A program made the position numbers and the translations under genes. A stretch of DNA of 50,120 bases, taken from NCBI RefSeq assembly GCF_013303125.1, contig NZ_JABTTE010000025.1, positions 1 through 50,120 of the forward strand, in the 5' to 3' direction. Every line of letters starts with the position of its first letter. Within the stretch, counting starts at the first letter, position 1. The notes below the pieces were generated by a model. The model worked only from the letters and a program-made list of their open reading frames with translations. It did no database searches and had not been told where the DNA came from. Of this stretch, positions 8,380 through 16,303 are shown piece by piece. The stretch comes from Calidifontibacillus erzurumensis (GTDB taxonomy: Bacteria > Bacillota > Bacilli > Bacillales > Bacillaceae_J).

Positions 8380-8718
8380 TTAATCTTGGTCACCATCGTC
8401 ATCGCATTTGCATTTGGACTTGTATGGCATTTTCATCATGCCGTCTTTTTTCATTTTTTCAGCTTTTTGGCGCAATTTTTCTTTTATTTTTTCACCTTTT
8501 TCTTTTGAAATGACGCCAAATTCAACGTGTTTATCAATCATCTCAAATTTCTTTTGGAGAATTTCATCATGGAGCTTGGAGAGCTCTTCTTGCTGCTCTT
8601 TTGTTAGTTCGACTTTCACCTCCCCAGATTTTTGAGAAGAGTCAGTTTGCGCCCAAACAGGCAATGCGAGCGCCATTGTTAAAAAGAGTGCTAAGAATAG
8701 AGAAGAAAGTTTTTTCAT
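8380..8718 (-). CDS. secreted DUF2680 (YckD-like) protein
   Basis: The 112-residue protein has a classic signal peptide (KK, hydrophobic stretch to about residue 21, cleavage near VWA-QTD). The mature part is a charged helical domain, with LTKEQQEELSKLHDEILQKK and FGVISKEKGEKIKEKL, matching the DUF2680 / YckD family. It ends in a Lys/Met/Cys and Asp-rich tail. The start is set by AGGAGGT 6 bases upstream on the minus strand. The family has no established function; extracytoplasmic location is well supported. It is transcribed alone, with its own terminator at 8254-8307. Confidence 0.85.
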   Translation of the reverse strand: MKKLSSLFLALFLTMALALPVWAQTDSSQKSGEVKVELTKEQQEELSKLHDEILQKKFEMIDKHVEFGVISKEKGEKIKEKLRQKAEKMKKDGMMKMPYKSKCKCDDDGDQD

Positions 8719-8876
8719 TGGTTGACCTCCTATACAAAAGTTTCATTGTTAATATGTGACAGATTAAAATATTTTATCCATTGTTTTAAAAAGTGGGGGC
8801 TCCATTATATTGGCGATTTTTTGGGCAATTCGTTATCATAAAGGTAAAGTTTAGAAAGAAAAGGTGAAATAGGTTT

Positions 8877-9245
8877 ATGCGAATGTTTTTATTTTTGGGG
8901 GCAATTAATGGATTTTTAGCAGTTGCCTTAGGTGCTTTTGGCGCACACGGACTGGAAGGAAAGCTGACAGAGAGAATGATGGATGTGTGGGAAAAAGCGG
9001 TCGATTATCAAATGTTTCATTCAGTTGGCTTGTTCGTCACTGCGTTTGCTGCCAATCTATGGCGTGATTCCAAACTTGTGAAATGGGCCGGCATTATGAT
9101 GTTGATCGGCATTATTCTTTTCTCCGGAAGCTTGTATGCTTTAAGTACGTCAGGAATTACGGTGCTAGGGTTTATTACACCGTTTGGCGGCGTGTCATTT
9201 TTGGTAGGCTGGGCGTTGCTTGGGCTGGCTGCTTTGAGAAACTAA
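8877..9245 (+). CDS. ywdK: DUF423 membrane protein YwdK
   Basis: The 122-residue protein has four predicted membrane spans and the DUF423 signature near the N-terminus (GAINGFLAVALGAFGAHGLE) and end (ITPFGGVSFLVGW). It matches YwdK of B. subtilis and E. coli YgdD in layout. Role unknown; the family is found in many bacteria as a small inner-membrane protein. The position next to gerQ (ywdL) and cwlJ is the same as in B. subtilis, here on the opposite strand and pointing toward them. A strong terminator follows at 9320. Confidence 0.9.
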   Translation: MRMFLFLGAINGFLAVALGAFGAHGLEGKLTERMMDVWEKAVDYQMFHSVGLFVTAFAANLWRDSKLVKWAGIMMLIGIILFSGSLYALSTSGITVLGFITPFGGVSFLVGWALLGLAALRN

Positions 9246-9319
9246 TGAAAATCTGATTGTGAGAAAAATATGCAGATAAGATTTGAGTGCTAAATTGATA
9301 AAAAATATGAGTTATCTTG

Positions 9320-9355
9320 GAAGGCGCCTTCGATTAAGAATGGCGCCTTCTTTTT
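9320..9355 (+). terminator. intrinsic terminator after ywdK
   Basis: GAAGGCGCC (9320-9328) pairs with GGCGCCTTC (9342-9350), followed by TTTTT. Confidence 0.88.
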
Positions 9356-9615
9356 ATATCGATATTTTCGGGAACAAAAAAAGCTATGCACATGAATAGC
9401 ACGCTTAAAAATTAGAGTTTAAAAATACGGTTCAAGTTGATGTTTACGCTATGGAAAAAAGTGGTTGAAAAAAGAATAAACCGTCGTGTTTCTAGGATGG
9501 AAAAGTGCTTGTAACACAGAGTTATAAAAATAAAAAATAGGATGTCCATAGAGTGGAAATCCCATCAAATAATATTATAAAGGGTGTTTAAAATGACAGA
9601 TTGAAGCATTGGTAA

Positions 9616-9662
9616 GGGGCTTTCAGAGTTAATCATTCGATCATTCTGGTGCCCCGTTTTTC
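9616..9662 (+). terminator. terminator-like hairpin between ywdK and gerQ
   Basis: GGGGC (9616-9620) and GCCCC (9651-9655) with inner TCAGA/TCTG pairing are followed by GTTTTT. No gene ends just before it, so it may close a short non-coding transcript or be a remnant. The rest of 9361-9788 holds no gene I can support. Confidence 0.4.
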
Positions 9663-9788
9663 ACAATGTGGTTAGGTATCATTTTCAAAAAAGTATGCGA
9701 TATAAAGCAGTAAGTATGGACTTGGGGATCGTACTAGTTTTATTTTGCAATACAATTATGCTGCCTTATGAGTTTGCAGCAGATTATA

Positions 9789-10250
9789 TTATCTAGGGCT
9801 AAATGAGGCAAGACCTGGCATGCCTGAAGCAAATGGATATTCATAATTAATTTCTTCATCAAATGTTACATAATCAACGTAAATCATTGGAATTAAATAG
9901 CGGGTGCCAGTTTGTTGATCGCTTAAAATCAGATGGTCTCTGCCCGCAGCTTCAATAGCGCCTTTGAAAATTTTTGCGTTCCATTCTTTATTGTTTTCAA
10001 ACGTAGCATAAACTGTTGCAATTTTTCCTTTGTTTAAACGCAAAATATTTTCAATGTATGATTCTTCAATTGGCAGCATTCCCGGAATTTGAGGCGCAGT
10101 AGGTGTGGTAGGTACGCTAGGAGCAGTAGGTGTTTGTGGTATGCCAACTCCTGGGAAAAAGCCGCCGGATACTGTTGGAACTTGAACTTGTTGTTGGAAC
10201 CCAAATTGTGGATATTGACCATATGGACTTGTTTGGAATTTTTTTGCCAT
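9789..10250 (-). CDS. gerQ: spore coat protein GerQ
   Basis: The 153-residue protein has a Gln/Pro/Gly-rich N-terminal half with repeated TAP/VPTTPTAPQIPG-type motifs and a conserved C-terminal domain beginning PIEESYIENILRLNKGK and ending near FDEEINYEYPF. This is the GerQ (YwdL) family, the coat protein needed for CwlJ to sit in the spore coat and act in germination. K3 and K4 near the N-terminus correspond to the lysine cluster that transglutaminase Tgl crosslinks in B. subtilis. It lies 33 bases after cwlJ in the same orientation, as in B. subtilis, so the two are likely one sporulation operon. Confidence 0.95.
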   Translation of the reverse strand: MAKKFQTSPYGQYPQFGFQQQVQVPTVSGGFFPGVGIPQTPTAPSVPTTPTAPQIPGMLPIEESYIENILRLNKGKIATVYATFENNKEWNAKIFKGAIEAAGRDHLILSDQQTGTRYLIPMIYVDYVTFDEEINYEYPFASGMPGLASFSPR

Positions 10251-10283
10251 TTCACATTCCTCCCTGAGATGATAGACATTTTT

Positions 10284-10709
10284 TTAAAAATAAATTTGTG
10301 GACAGTCACTTTGAGACGGTGCATAAAAACAATGAGATTTATAACGGCCTGCATTCCATTGATTAAACCATTGTGCTGGACAGGCGCCACTTGGCTTGAA
10401 GAACCAAAGACAATAAGATGCCGGATGGTATTTCCAGCCTCTGATAACTTGACGGGCTAAATTAATGTCCGATTCTCTTGCCCGCTGATAGAAATAAGGT
10501 TTATCAACGGCCTCGAAACCGCCGGGCTTTTGAAACACCATGCTTCTTAAAGAACGAATCCCTTTAAAATCAAGACAATTGCCGATAACACGGTTAACTC
10601 CCACATTGCCGACCATTAACATACCAAGTTTTCCATCGCCTTCTGCTTCTGCTCTCATCAATCTTGCAAGAAGTCTTAAATCTTCAGTTGTATGGGCAAC
10701 AACAGCCAT
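10284..10709 (-). CDS. cwlJ: spore cortex-lytic enzyme CwlJ
   Basis: The 141-residue protein has a SleB-type hydrolase_2 domain and no signal peptide, as expected for CwlJ, which is placed in the coat from the mother cell. The catalytic glutamate candidate is E21 in RLMRAEAEGDGKLGM; VGNVGVNRVI and the C-terminal aromatic block (CLWFFKPSG, WFNQW, CFYAP) are family hallmarks. It degrades modified cortex peptidoglycan during germination, triggered by calcium-dipicolinate, and needs GerQ. The start is set by AGGTGAG on the minus strand. A CTTACAATA element about 30 bases upstream could be part of a sigma-E -10 box, but the -35 part is weak. Confidence 0.95.
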   Translation of the reverse strand: MAVVAHTTEDLRLLARLMRAEAEGDGKLGMLMVGNVGVNRVIGNCLDFKGIRSLRSMVFQKPGGFEAVDKPYFYQRARESDINLARQVIRGWKYHPASYCLWFFKPSGACPAQWFNQWNAGRYKSHCFYAPSQSDCPQIYF

Positions 10710-11128
10710 TTTCTCACCTCACAAAAGCGATTACCTTAATAACATATTGTAAGAGGTGAAAATGGTGACTAGTTTTTTGCTATTTATTGGGTTTTTATAT
10801 TGAGATGCATACGTGTGAACCGATATTTCACGGCAGTCTTTTCGCCGTTTTTATACATTTAGATAATATGTGTCAGTTGGGGGTGTTATGATAAAAAATT
10901 AATGCTAGATAAGCTTGTACATTTTAAGTTTTGGGGAATTTAGTGAAAGGAGGTTTTTGGAAAATTAAGTGAGAGACCGAGAGACCTTTTTGCTTAGAGT
11001 TTGGGAGAGAAATTTTAGGTGGTGATAAATTGAATCCGGACCGGAGAGATTTAAGTATTTTAGATTTTAAGTTTTTTGACTGGCTAAAGTAGTTGTATGA
11101 AGCAAATAGTGAAGCAGTAATCAATGGC
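10710..11128. other. intergenic region upstream of cwlJ
   Basis: No supported gene. A short stem ACGGC/GCCGT (10830-10848) with TTTTT resembles a small plus-strand terminator. An excellent AAAGGAGG site near 10947 is followed only by three-codon and 20-codon frames (for example 11030, MNPDRRDLSILDFKFFDWLK), so it looks like a relic or a leader. Confidence 0.35.
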
Positions 11129-11650
11129 TTTATAGAGGACAAATTTCAATGAGAAATTAGGAAAAGAAAAATGCCTTGGGAAGCGCCAAGGATTTATTAA
11201 TGACAAATTTCAATGAGAAATTAGGAAAAGAAAAACGCCTTGGGAAGCGCCAAGGATTTTATAGAGAACAATATTCAATGAAAAATCGGGAAAAGAAAAA
11301 CGCCCCTGTGAAGCGCTAGGATTTATAGATGACAAAATTCAATGAGAAATTGGGAAAATAAAAATACCCTAGGGAGGGCCCGGGCTTTATAGAGAATAAT
11401 ATTCAATGAAAAATCGGGAAAAGAAAAACGCCCCTGTGAAGCGCTAGGATTTATAGATGACAAAATTCAATGAGAAATTAGGAAAAAAAAAAACGCCCTT
11501 GGGAAGCGCCAAGGATTTATAGATGACAAAATTCAATGAGAAATTAGGAAAAAAAACGCCCTTGGGAAGCGCCAAGGATTTTATAGAGAACAATATTCAA
11601 TGAAAAATCGTGAAAAAGAAAAACGATCCCTGGGAAACAACAGGGATGTA
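11129..11650. repeat. 64-bp AT-rich tandem array with conserved hairpins (about 8 units)
   Basis: About eight units begin near 11129, 11193, 11257, 11322, 11386, 11450, 11516 and 11580 (period about 64). Each has a TTTATAGA-type start, TTCAATGA, a purine run (GGAAAAGAAAAA) and a hairpin at its end. Two unit types alternate (A A B A B A A B): A has CAATGAGAAATTAGG, B has CAATATTCAATGAAAAATCGG. The end hairpin is CCTTGG/CCAAGG in most A units but ATCCCTG/CAGGGAT in the last unit. No credible coding frame. Confidence 0.9.
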
Positions 11651-11659
11651 TAGATCAAT

Positions 11660-11706
11660 GAAAAAGGGGAGGCCTCAATTTGAAATTCAACAAATAGGCC
11701 AGCCCC
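11660..11706 (-). terminator. probable terminator of hemQ
   Basis: On the minus strand GGGGCTGGCCT (11696-11706) pairs with AGGCCTCCCC (11666-11675) and is followed by TTTTTC. It lies about 120 bases past the hemQ stop. Confidence 0.65.
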
Positions 11707-11827
11707 TAATGAACTATATATTTAATAACCAATGTGAAAGTTCAACTTTTGATGTAGGCCAAGAATTTATCAGTGATGTAATGCCCTAAATGAAAACATG
11801 CATATTATGAAATAATCCTTTAATGCA

Positions 11828-12571
11828 CTAAATACTTAAAAACTTTGGAATAGCTTCTTCAGTTAAAATATTGCCGACGAAGAATGAACCGAATTCGCCG
11901 TAACGTGCACTTACTTCGTCAAATCTCATTTCATACACAAGTTTTTTGAATTGAAGGACATCGTCTGCAAATAAAGTAACGCCCCATTCCCAATCGTCAA
12001 AACCAACCGAACCAGTAACAATTTGTTTTACTTTTCCTGCATATTGACGACCGATCATGCCGTGAGAACGCATCATTCTGCTTCGCTCTTCCATAGGAAG
12101 CATATACCAGTTATCATTGCCTTGGCGGCGTTTATTCATTGGATAGAAGCAAATATGTTTTGTTTTAGGAAGGATTGGGTATAAACGCGCCAAAATTTCA
12201 GGATTTTGATATGGATCTTGATCCGCTGGCAAATAGTTGCTCAATTCAACAACAGAAACATATGAATAAGAAGGGATTAAAAACTCTGCAAATTTTGTTT
12301 TATTGAATTCTGTTTCAAGCTCATTTAGTTCTTCCATTGTAGGGCGTAAAATCATTAACAAAAAGTCTGCTTTTTGGCCAACGATTGTGTACAACGCATG
12401 GCTTCCTTGTTTAGCTTCCTCTGTTTGTTTTAATTTGTTGAGGAAATTTTGAAATTCAGCGATCGCTTCGTTCCGTTCATCACTTGAAAGAGTTTTCCAA
12501 GCTGCCCAATCAACAGTGCGGAAATCATGCAAAGTATACCAACCATCTAACGTTTTCACTGGTTCACTCAT
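11828..12571 (-). CDS. hemQ: coproheme decarboxylase HemQ (ChdC)
   Basis: 247 residues from the start at 12571, chosen because AAAGAGGGAGTG lies just upstream; longer in-frame starts lack support. The protein is a chlorite-dismutase-fold enzyme that oxidatively decarboxylates coproheme III to heme b, the last step of the coproporphyrin-dependent pathway of Gram-positive bacteria. Expected active-site residues are present at the usual spacing: R129, catalytic Y143 and K147 in CFYPMNKRR, and the heme-ligand H170 in [11 protein letters not shown]. It is the YwfI ortholog and lies divergent to pta, as in B. subtilis. The 373-base space between them holds promoters for both. Confidence 0.95.
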   Translation of the reverse strand: MSEPVKTLDGWYTLHDFRTVDWAAWKTLSSDERNEAIAEFQNFLNKLKQTEEAKQGSHALYTIVGQKADFLLMILRPTMEELNELETEFNKTKFAEFLIPSYSYVSVVELSNYLPADQDPYQNPEILARLYPILPKTKHICFYPMNKRRQGNDNWYMLPMEERSRMMRSHGMIGRQYAGKVKQIVTGSVGFDDWEWGVTLFADDVLQFKKLVYEMRFDEVSARYGEFGSFFVGNILTEEAIPKFLSI

Positions 12572-12772
12572 TAAAAACACTCCCTCTTTCTTTAATTCCT
12601 CTTTGAACAGTTTGTCCATAATCATTAACTACTATAGCAATAGTTTACTTTAGAAGAAAGTTATAGGTTTGAAAAAGTTGTAAAAAATTGTTGAACTCAA
12701 GTTCAAAAGATGAAAAAAGCTATTTATGAATTCCGCAATTTTTTTATATTTAGAAAAAAAGAACTTCTTTAA

Positions 12773-12784
12773 GGAAGCGCTTCC
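12773..12784 (+). promoter_or_regulatory. candidate CcpA cre site upstream of pta
   Basis: The perfect palindrome GGAAGCGCTTCC contains the GAAGCGCTTC core of catabolite-responsive elements. It lies about 160 bases before the pta start and upstream of weak promoter-like hexamers (TTTTCA near 12800, TATTGT near 12823). In B. subtilis CcpA activates pta from an upstream cre, so the placement fits activation. CcpA binding here is inferred. Confidence 0.5.
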
Positions 12785-12944
12785 GAAGGTTTGTGCCCAT
12801 TTTCAAGAGCGATTGAAAGGTATATTGTAATAGTAAGAGGGAAAGTTTCCGGTTACGACGACCCTTCGGTGGTTTTATCCGGATATGGCAATAATAAGGG
12901 GGAAAAGTTGTTATATTTAAATTTTGCTTGTGGAGGTTTTTTCT

Positions 12945-13916
12945 TTGAGCGATTTGTTTTCGATTGTAAAAGAAAAGGTGAGAAATCAAAATAAGTCGAT
13001 TGTTTTCCCGGAAGGTTTGGATGAACGGATTTTAACAGCAGTTGGACGGCTTGCTTCTGAGGAAATATTAAAACCAATTTTGATCGGTGCGAAAAAGGAA
13101 ATTTTACAGAAAGCAGCCTCTCTCAATGTTTCGTTGGAAAATGTAGAAATCATTGATCCGGCTTCTTATGACGAGTTTGATGAGCTTGTGAGTGCATTTG
13201 TAGAACGCCGCAAAGGAAAAGTGACGGAGGAAGAAGCAAGAGAAATTTTAAAAGATGAAAACTATTTTGGAACGATGCTTGTTTATATGAAAAAAGCGGA
13301 TGGTCTTGTCAGCGGTGCTGCCCATTCGACAGCTGACACTGTTCGTCCGGCACTGCAAATTATTAAAACAAAATCTGGCATTCGGAAAACTTCAGGGATG
13401 TTTGTCATGTGTCGCGGGGAAGAACGTTACATTTTTGCTGACTGTGCTATCAATGTGGCCCCTGACAGCCAGGATTTAGCGGAAATAGCTATCGTGAGTG
13501 CTGAATCTGCAAAACTTTTCGATGTGGAACCACGTGTGGCTATGCTTAGCTTTTCTACGAAAGGGTCAGCGGTGACACCTGAAACTGAAAAAGTGGCTGA
13601 AGCTGTGAAAATTGCAAAAGAAAGACAGCCTGATTTGTTGATTGACGGAGAATTACAATTTGATGCCGCATTCGTACCATCTGTTGCTGCCAAAAAAGCA
13701 CCAAATTCTGTCATTCAAGGGAATGCAAAAGTATTCGTATTTCCAACATTAGACGCTGGTAATATCGGTTATAAAATTACTCAACGGCTTGGCGGCTTTG
13801 AAGCCATTGGACCAATTTTGCAAGGCTTAAACCAACCGGTGAACGATCTATCTCGTGGCTGCAACGCTGAAGATGTTTACAAACTTGCGTTAATTACAGC
13901 ACTACAAGCGCTGTAA
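12945..13916 (+). CDS. pta: phosphate acetyltransferase
   Basis: 323 residues from TTG 12945, 8 bases after GGAGG; the extra in-frame codons upstream carry the ribosome site itself. The sequence starts SDLFSIVKEKV and has VFPEGLDERIL, GMLVYMKKADGLVSGAAHSTADTVRPAL and the C-terminal GNIGYKITQRLGG, FEAIGPILQGLNQPVNDLSRGC blocks of phosphotransacetylases. It converts acetyl-CoA and phosphate to acetyl phosphate and CoA in overflow metabolism, working with acetate kinase (not in this window). It lies between hemQ and lipL as in B. subtilis. A candidate cre at 12773 suggests carbon-catabolite activation. A strong terminator follows. Confidence 0.96.
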   Translation: MSDLFSIVKEKVRNQNKSIVFPEGLDERILTAVGRLASEEILKPILIGAKKEILQKAASLNVSLENVEIIDPASYDEFDELVSAFVERRKGKVTEEEAREILKDENYFGTMLVYMKKADGLVSGAAHSTADTVRPALQIIKTKSGIRKTSGMFVMCRGEERYIFADCAINVAPDSQDLAEIAIVSAESAKLFDVEPRVAMLSFSTKGSAVTPETEKVAEAVKIAKERQPDLLIDGELQFDAAFVPSVAAKKAPNSVIQGNAKVFVFPTLDAGNIGYKITQRLGGFEAIGPILQGLNQPVNDLSRGCNAEDVYKLALITALQAL

Positions 13917-13962
13917 AGAATTTATGATTTAGAAAGGGAACAAATTGAATCTAGGGATCAGA

Positions 13963-13994
13963 GGGCACAAGCGGTAGGGCTTGTGCCCTTTTTT
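13963..13994 (+). terminator. intrinsic terminator of pta
   Basis: GGGCACAAGC (13963-13972) and GCTTGTGCCC (13979-13988) form a 10-base stem followed by TTTTTT. Minisatellite locus 2 begins about 25 bases later. Confidence 0.92.
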
Positions 13995-14019
13995 GCATCT
14001 CCAGCCCCATCTGGGTTGT

Positions 14020-14583
14020 GGTTCCAGACCCCTCTGGTGTACTGTCTCTGGCGCCGTCTGGGTTAGGGTGTCAGCCCCTTCTGATGTACCGTCTGTGGCA
14101 CTATCTTCGGTGTGGTTCCAGCTCCAACTGGTGTACTGTCTCAGGCACCGTCTGTGGTAGGGTGTCAGACCCCTCTGGTGCACCATCTCCGGCCCCGTCT
14201 GCTGTGTAGTGTCAGCCCCCACTGGAGCACCATCTCCGGCCCCGTCTGCGGAGTGGTGTCAGCCCCTTCTGATGTACCGTCTGTGGCACTATCTTCGGTG
14301 TGGTTCCAGCTCCCTCTGGAGCACCATCTCCGGCCCCGTCTGCTGTGTAGTGTCAGACCCCTCTGGTGCACCATCTCCGGCCCCATCTGCTGTGTAGTGT
14401 CAGCCCCCACTGGAGCACCATCTCAGGCCCCGTCTGCGGAGTGGTGTCAGCCCCTTCTGATGTACCGTCTGTGGCACTATCTTCGGTGTGGTTCCAGCTC
14501 CCTCTGGAGCACCATCTCCGGCCCCGTCTGCGGAGTGGTGTCAGACCCTTCTGGTGCACCGTCTCCGGCACCATCTGCGGTAC
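14020..14583 (+). repeat. 47-bp minisatellite, locus 2 (12 units, with 188-bp higher-order repeat)
   Basis: Twelve units of exactly 47 bases run from 14020. Units vary (GGTTCCAGCTCC, GTGTCAGACCCC, GTGTCAGCCCCC and others), but four-unit blocks recur: the GGTGTCAGCCCCTTCTGATG unit appears at 14067, 14255 and 14443, 188 bases apart each time. It lies between the pta terminator and the stop of lipL on the other strand. Long open frames cross it on both strands because it is GC-rich and stop-poor; they have no ribosome sites and are not called as genes. Confidence 0.95.
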
Positions 14584-14651
14584 AGTCCCTAATTTTGCTG
14601 GAGGTGGGTTGAAGCTTTCACTCCATATCATTTATAGCAACTTATTTCAAT

Positions 14652-15497
14652 CTACATAAAATTTCGTTTTAATAAACGTTCGTAATGGTAATGAAATAAT
14701 TCCTGTTCGTATTCATTTAAAGAGGTCGATGGTCTGATTGGTGTTCTAGGTTCACCAATATTTTGCAGTGCTTCAAGCAAGTAGTTCTTCATCTGATTGG
14801 TTGTAATGTCCGTATGGAGCAATTCTGATAAAGAAGCCATTGTAGCCGGAATAATTTTCGGATAGGAGAATTTAGTGTTAATCCCTTGTAATGCCCGTTC
14901 GTAAAATTCCTTTATGATTTCTGCCCTCTTACTGCCGCTTGCAGCAACACATAAATATATTTGTACCGCAACACCGCCGCGAAGCCGACGTTGGGAAATT
15001 CCTGCAAATTTTTTATTATCAATACTTAAATCAAAACTTCCCGGGCAATAAGACCCAACAATTTCCCTCGCTTCAATGGGCACATGAAACCCGCCTGTGC
15101 GCATTGTTAGTTGAACGAGCTGCCACATCGCTTCATATCCGCGATTAATCTCAATTCCTTTTCCTTCAGGCCAAATGAGGGAAACGTTTAAAATTTCTTC
15201 ATCCAATATAACTGCAAGGCCACCTGAATTCCGAATAATTGTCTGGAATCCGAGTTGTTCAAGAAAATGAATTCCTTCGTCTAAATAAGGCAACCTTCCA
15301 TCTTGAATTCCTAATACAACGGTCGGTTTATGGACCCATACGCGTACAACTGGAGCAGATTTTCCAGCACCTACCGATGTACAAAATGTATCGTCATATG
15401 CAAAAGATTGAAGTGCGCTAAATTCGAGGCCAAGACGGGAGTGGTCAACAAAACGCCATTCCTTTTGCTCTAAAAGTGGATGGATTTCCGTTGTCAT
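14652..15497 (-). CDS. lipL: octanoyl-[GcvH]:protein N-octanoyltransferase LipL
   Basis: The 281-residue protein has the lipoate-ligase-like fold. LipL amidotransferases move octanoyl (or lipoyl) groups from GcvH to E2 subunits of 2-oxoacid dehydrogenases. Visible hallmarks are RNSGGLAV near residue 90, the catalytic cysteine C151 in VGSYCPGSFDLSI, and K163 in NKKFAGISQRR. The start is set by AAGGAGA on the minus strand. It is the YwfL ortholog in the B. subtilis order pta-lipL-rsfA. It is convergent with pta, with minisatellite locus 2 filling the space between the two stops. Confidence 0.94.
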   Translation of the reverse strand: MTTEIHPLLEQKEWRFVDHSRLGLEFSALQSFAYDDTFCTSVGAGKSAPVVRVWVHKPTVVLGIQDGRLPYLDEGIHFLEQLGFQTIIRNSGGLAVILDEEILNVSLIWPEGKGIEINRGYEAMWQLVQLTMRTGGFHVPIEAREIVGSYCPGSFDLSIDNKKFAGISQRRLRGGVAVQIYLCVAASGSKRAEIIKEFYERALQGINTKFSYPKIIPATMASLSELLHTDITTNQMKNYLLEALQNIGEPRTPIRPSTSLNEYEQELFHYHYERLLKRNFM

Positions 15498-15562
15498 ATC
15501 TTATCTCCTTATAAAAGTTACGATTTCTCCCGCAATTATAACATTTTGTATCTTTCAATATA

Positions 15563-15606
15563 AAAAAATACGGTTGTCTCCCAGTAGTTTTTCCTAGGAG
15601 ACAACC
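15563..15606 (-). terminator. intrinsic terminator of rsfA
   Basis: GGTTGTCTCC (15572-15581) and GGAGACAACC (15597-15606) form a 10-base stem. On the minus strand it is followed by GTATTTTTTTA. It lies just past the rsfA stop. Confidence 0.85.
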
Positions 15607-15616
15607 TTTTTCGAAG

Positions 15617-16303
15617 TTATTTTGCTAAGCGCTCAAGATTTCCGTTTTTATCCATAATGAATGTATTTGTTGGTTTATCCTCATCTTCAAATAAAACCAT
15701 TTTACGAGCACGATCCATAATTTTAACAAGCGCTTGATAGTCTTCCTGAATAGTTTGGAATTCTTTTTCTGTCTCTTCAAGCTGTTTTTTTAGTTGGGCA
15801 ATTTCTTCAGACAACGCTTTATTTTCTGTTTTTAATCTATCATTCTGTTGCTGTAAGCTTGTAGATTGTTGACCGTTATTTTTTAAGTTTGTTAAAAATA
15901 AAATCACATCGTCCAAGGTCATTTCTCTCGTTTGAGGACTTACACTGTTTCCAATGGTTTGTCCAATGGATTCTCCTTGTTGCCCCTCACTATCAACCAA
16001 TAGTTCTGTTGGTGTATCAAATGAAAATGTTGGTGGTGGAGGGGTGTAAAGCGGTCTTGTTTTTTCCCCTAAGATTCTTTGTCTTTGCTTTCGTTGTTTT
16101 TTGGCTAATTCAATTGCTTTTTTGTAACCTTGTCGGACTACAGCGTTCCAACGGAATCCACATGCTGCAGATGTCCGATTTAGTTTATCACCCACTTCCT
16201 CAAAAGCGTTTAATTGCGTACTTCCCTCTCGAATATGGCGTAAGACTGTTTCCGCTAACAGCAAATCATCTTCTTCAGACCATGCATCTTGTCTTTGAGT
16301 CAT
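15617..16303 (-). CDS. rsfA: prespore-specific transcriptional regulator RsfA
   Basis: 228 residues. An N-terminal Myb/SANT-like DNA-binding domain (about 5-75) starts [21 protein letters not shown] and has [14 protein letters not shown] proline-rich linker (TPPPPTFSF) follows, then a long coiled coil (about 150-205: [21 protein letters not shown]) and a short tail. This is the layout of RsfA, the sigma-F-dependent regulator that tunes the sigma-F regulon in the forespore of B. subtilis; YlbO is a paralog, but the position after lipL supports RsfA (YwfN). The ribosome site is GGAGTG. Confidence 0.92.
   Translation of the reverse strand: MTQRQDAWSEEDDLLLAETVLRHIREGSTQLNAFEEVGDKLNRTSAACGFRWNAVVRQGYKKAIELAKKQRKQRQRILGEKTRPLYTPPPPTFSFDTPTELLVDSEGQQGESIGQTIGNSVSPQTREMTLDDVILFLTNLKNNGQQSTSLQQQNDRLKTENKALSEEIAQLKKQLEETEKEFQTIQEDYQALVKIMDRARKMVLFEDEDKPTNTFIMDKNGNLERLAK

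Noticed and set aside
8311-8508. Plus-strand open frame opposite the DUF2680 gene
   Set aside because: Antisense shadow of a gene with a clear signal peptide and ribosome site on the minus strand.
9593-9796. A gene with a stop at codon 4 (ATG ACA GAT TGA) followed by a 64-codon open frame ending FAADYII
   Set aside because: A ribosome site is present, but a terminator-like hairpin (9616-9662) lies inside the frame, the frame overlaps the end of gerQ and no family is recognised.
11030-11092. 20-codon frame (MNPDRRDLSILDFKFFDWLK)
   Set aside because: Only a weak GGTGGTG ribosome site, no known family and no supporting context.
14020-14583. Long overlapping open frames across the minisatellite, including one of 166 codons
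   Set aside because: They arise because the 47-base unit is GC-rich and poor in stops, occur on both strands, change frame each unit and have no ribosome sites.
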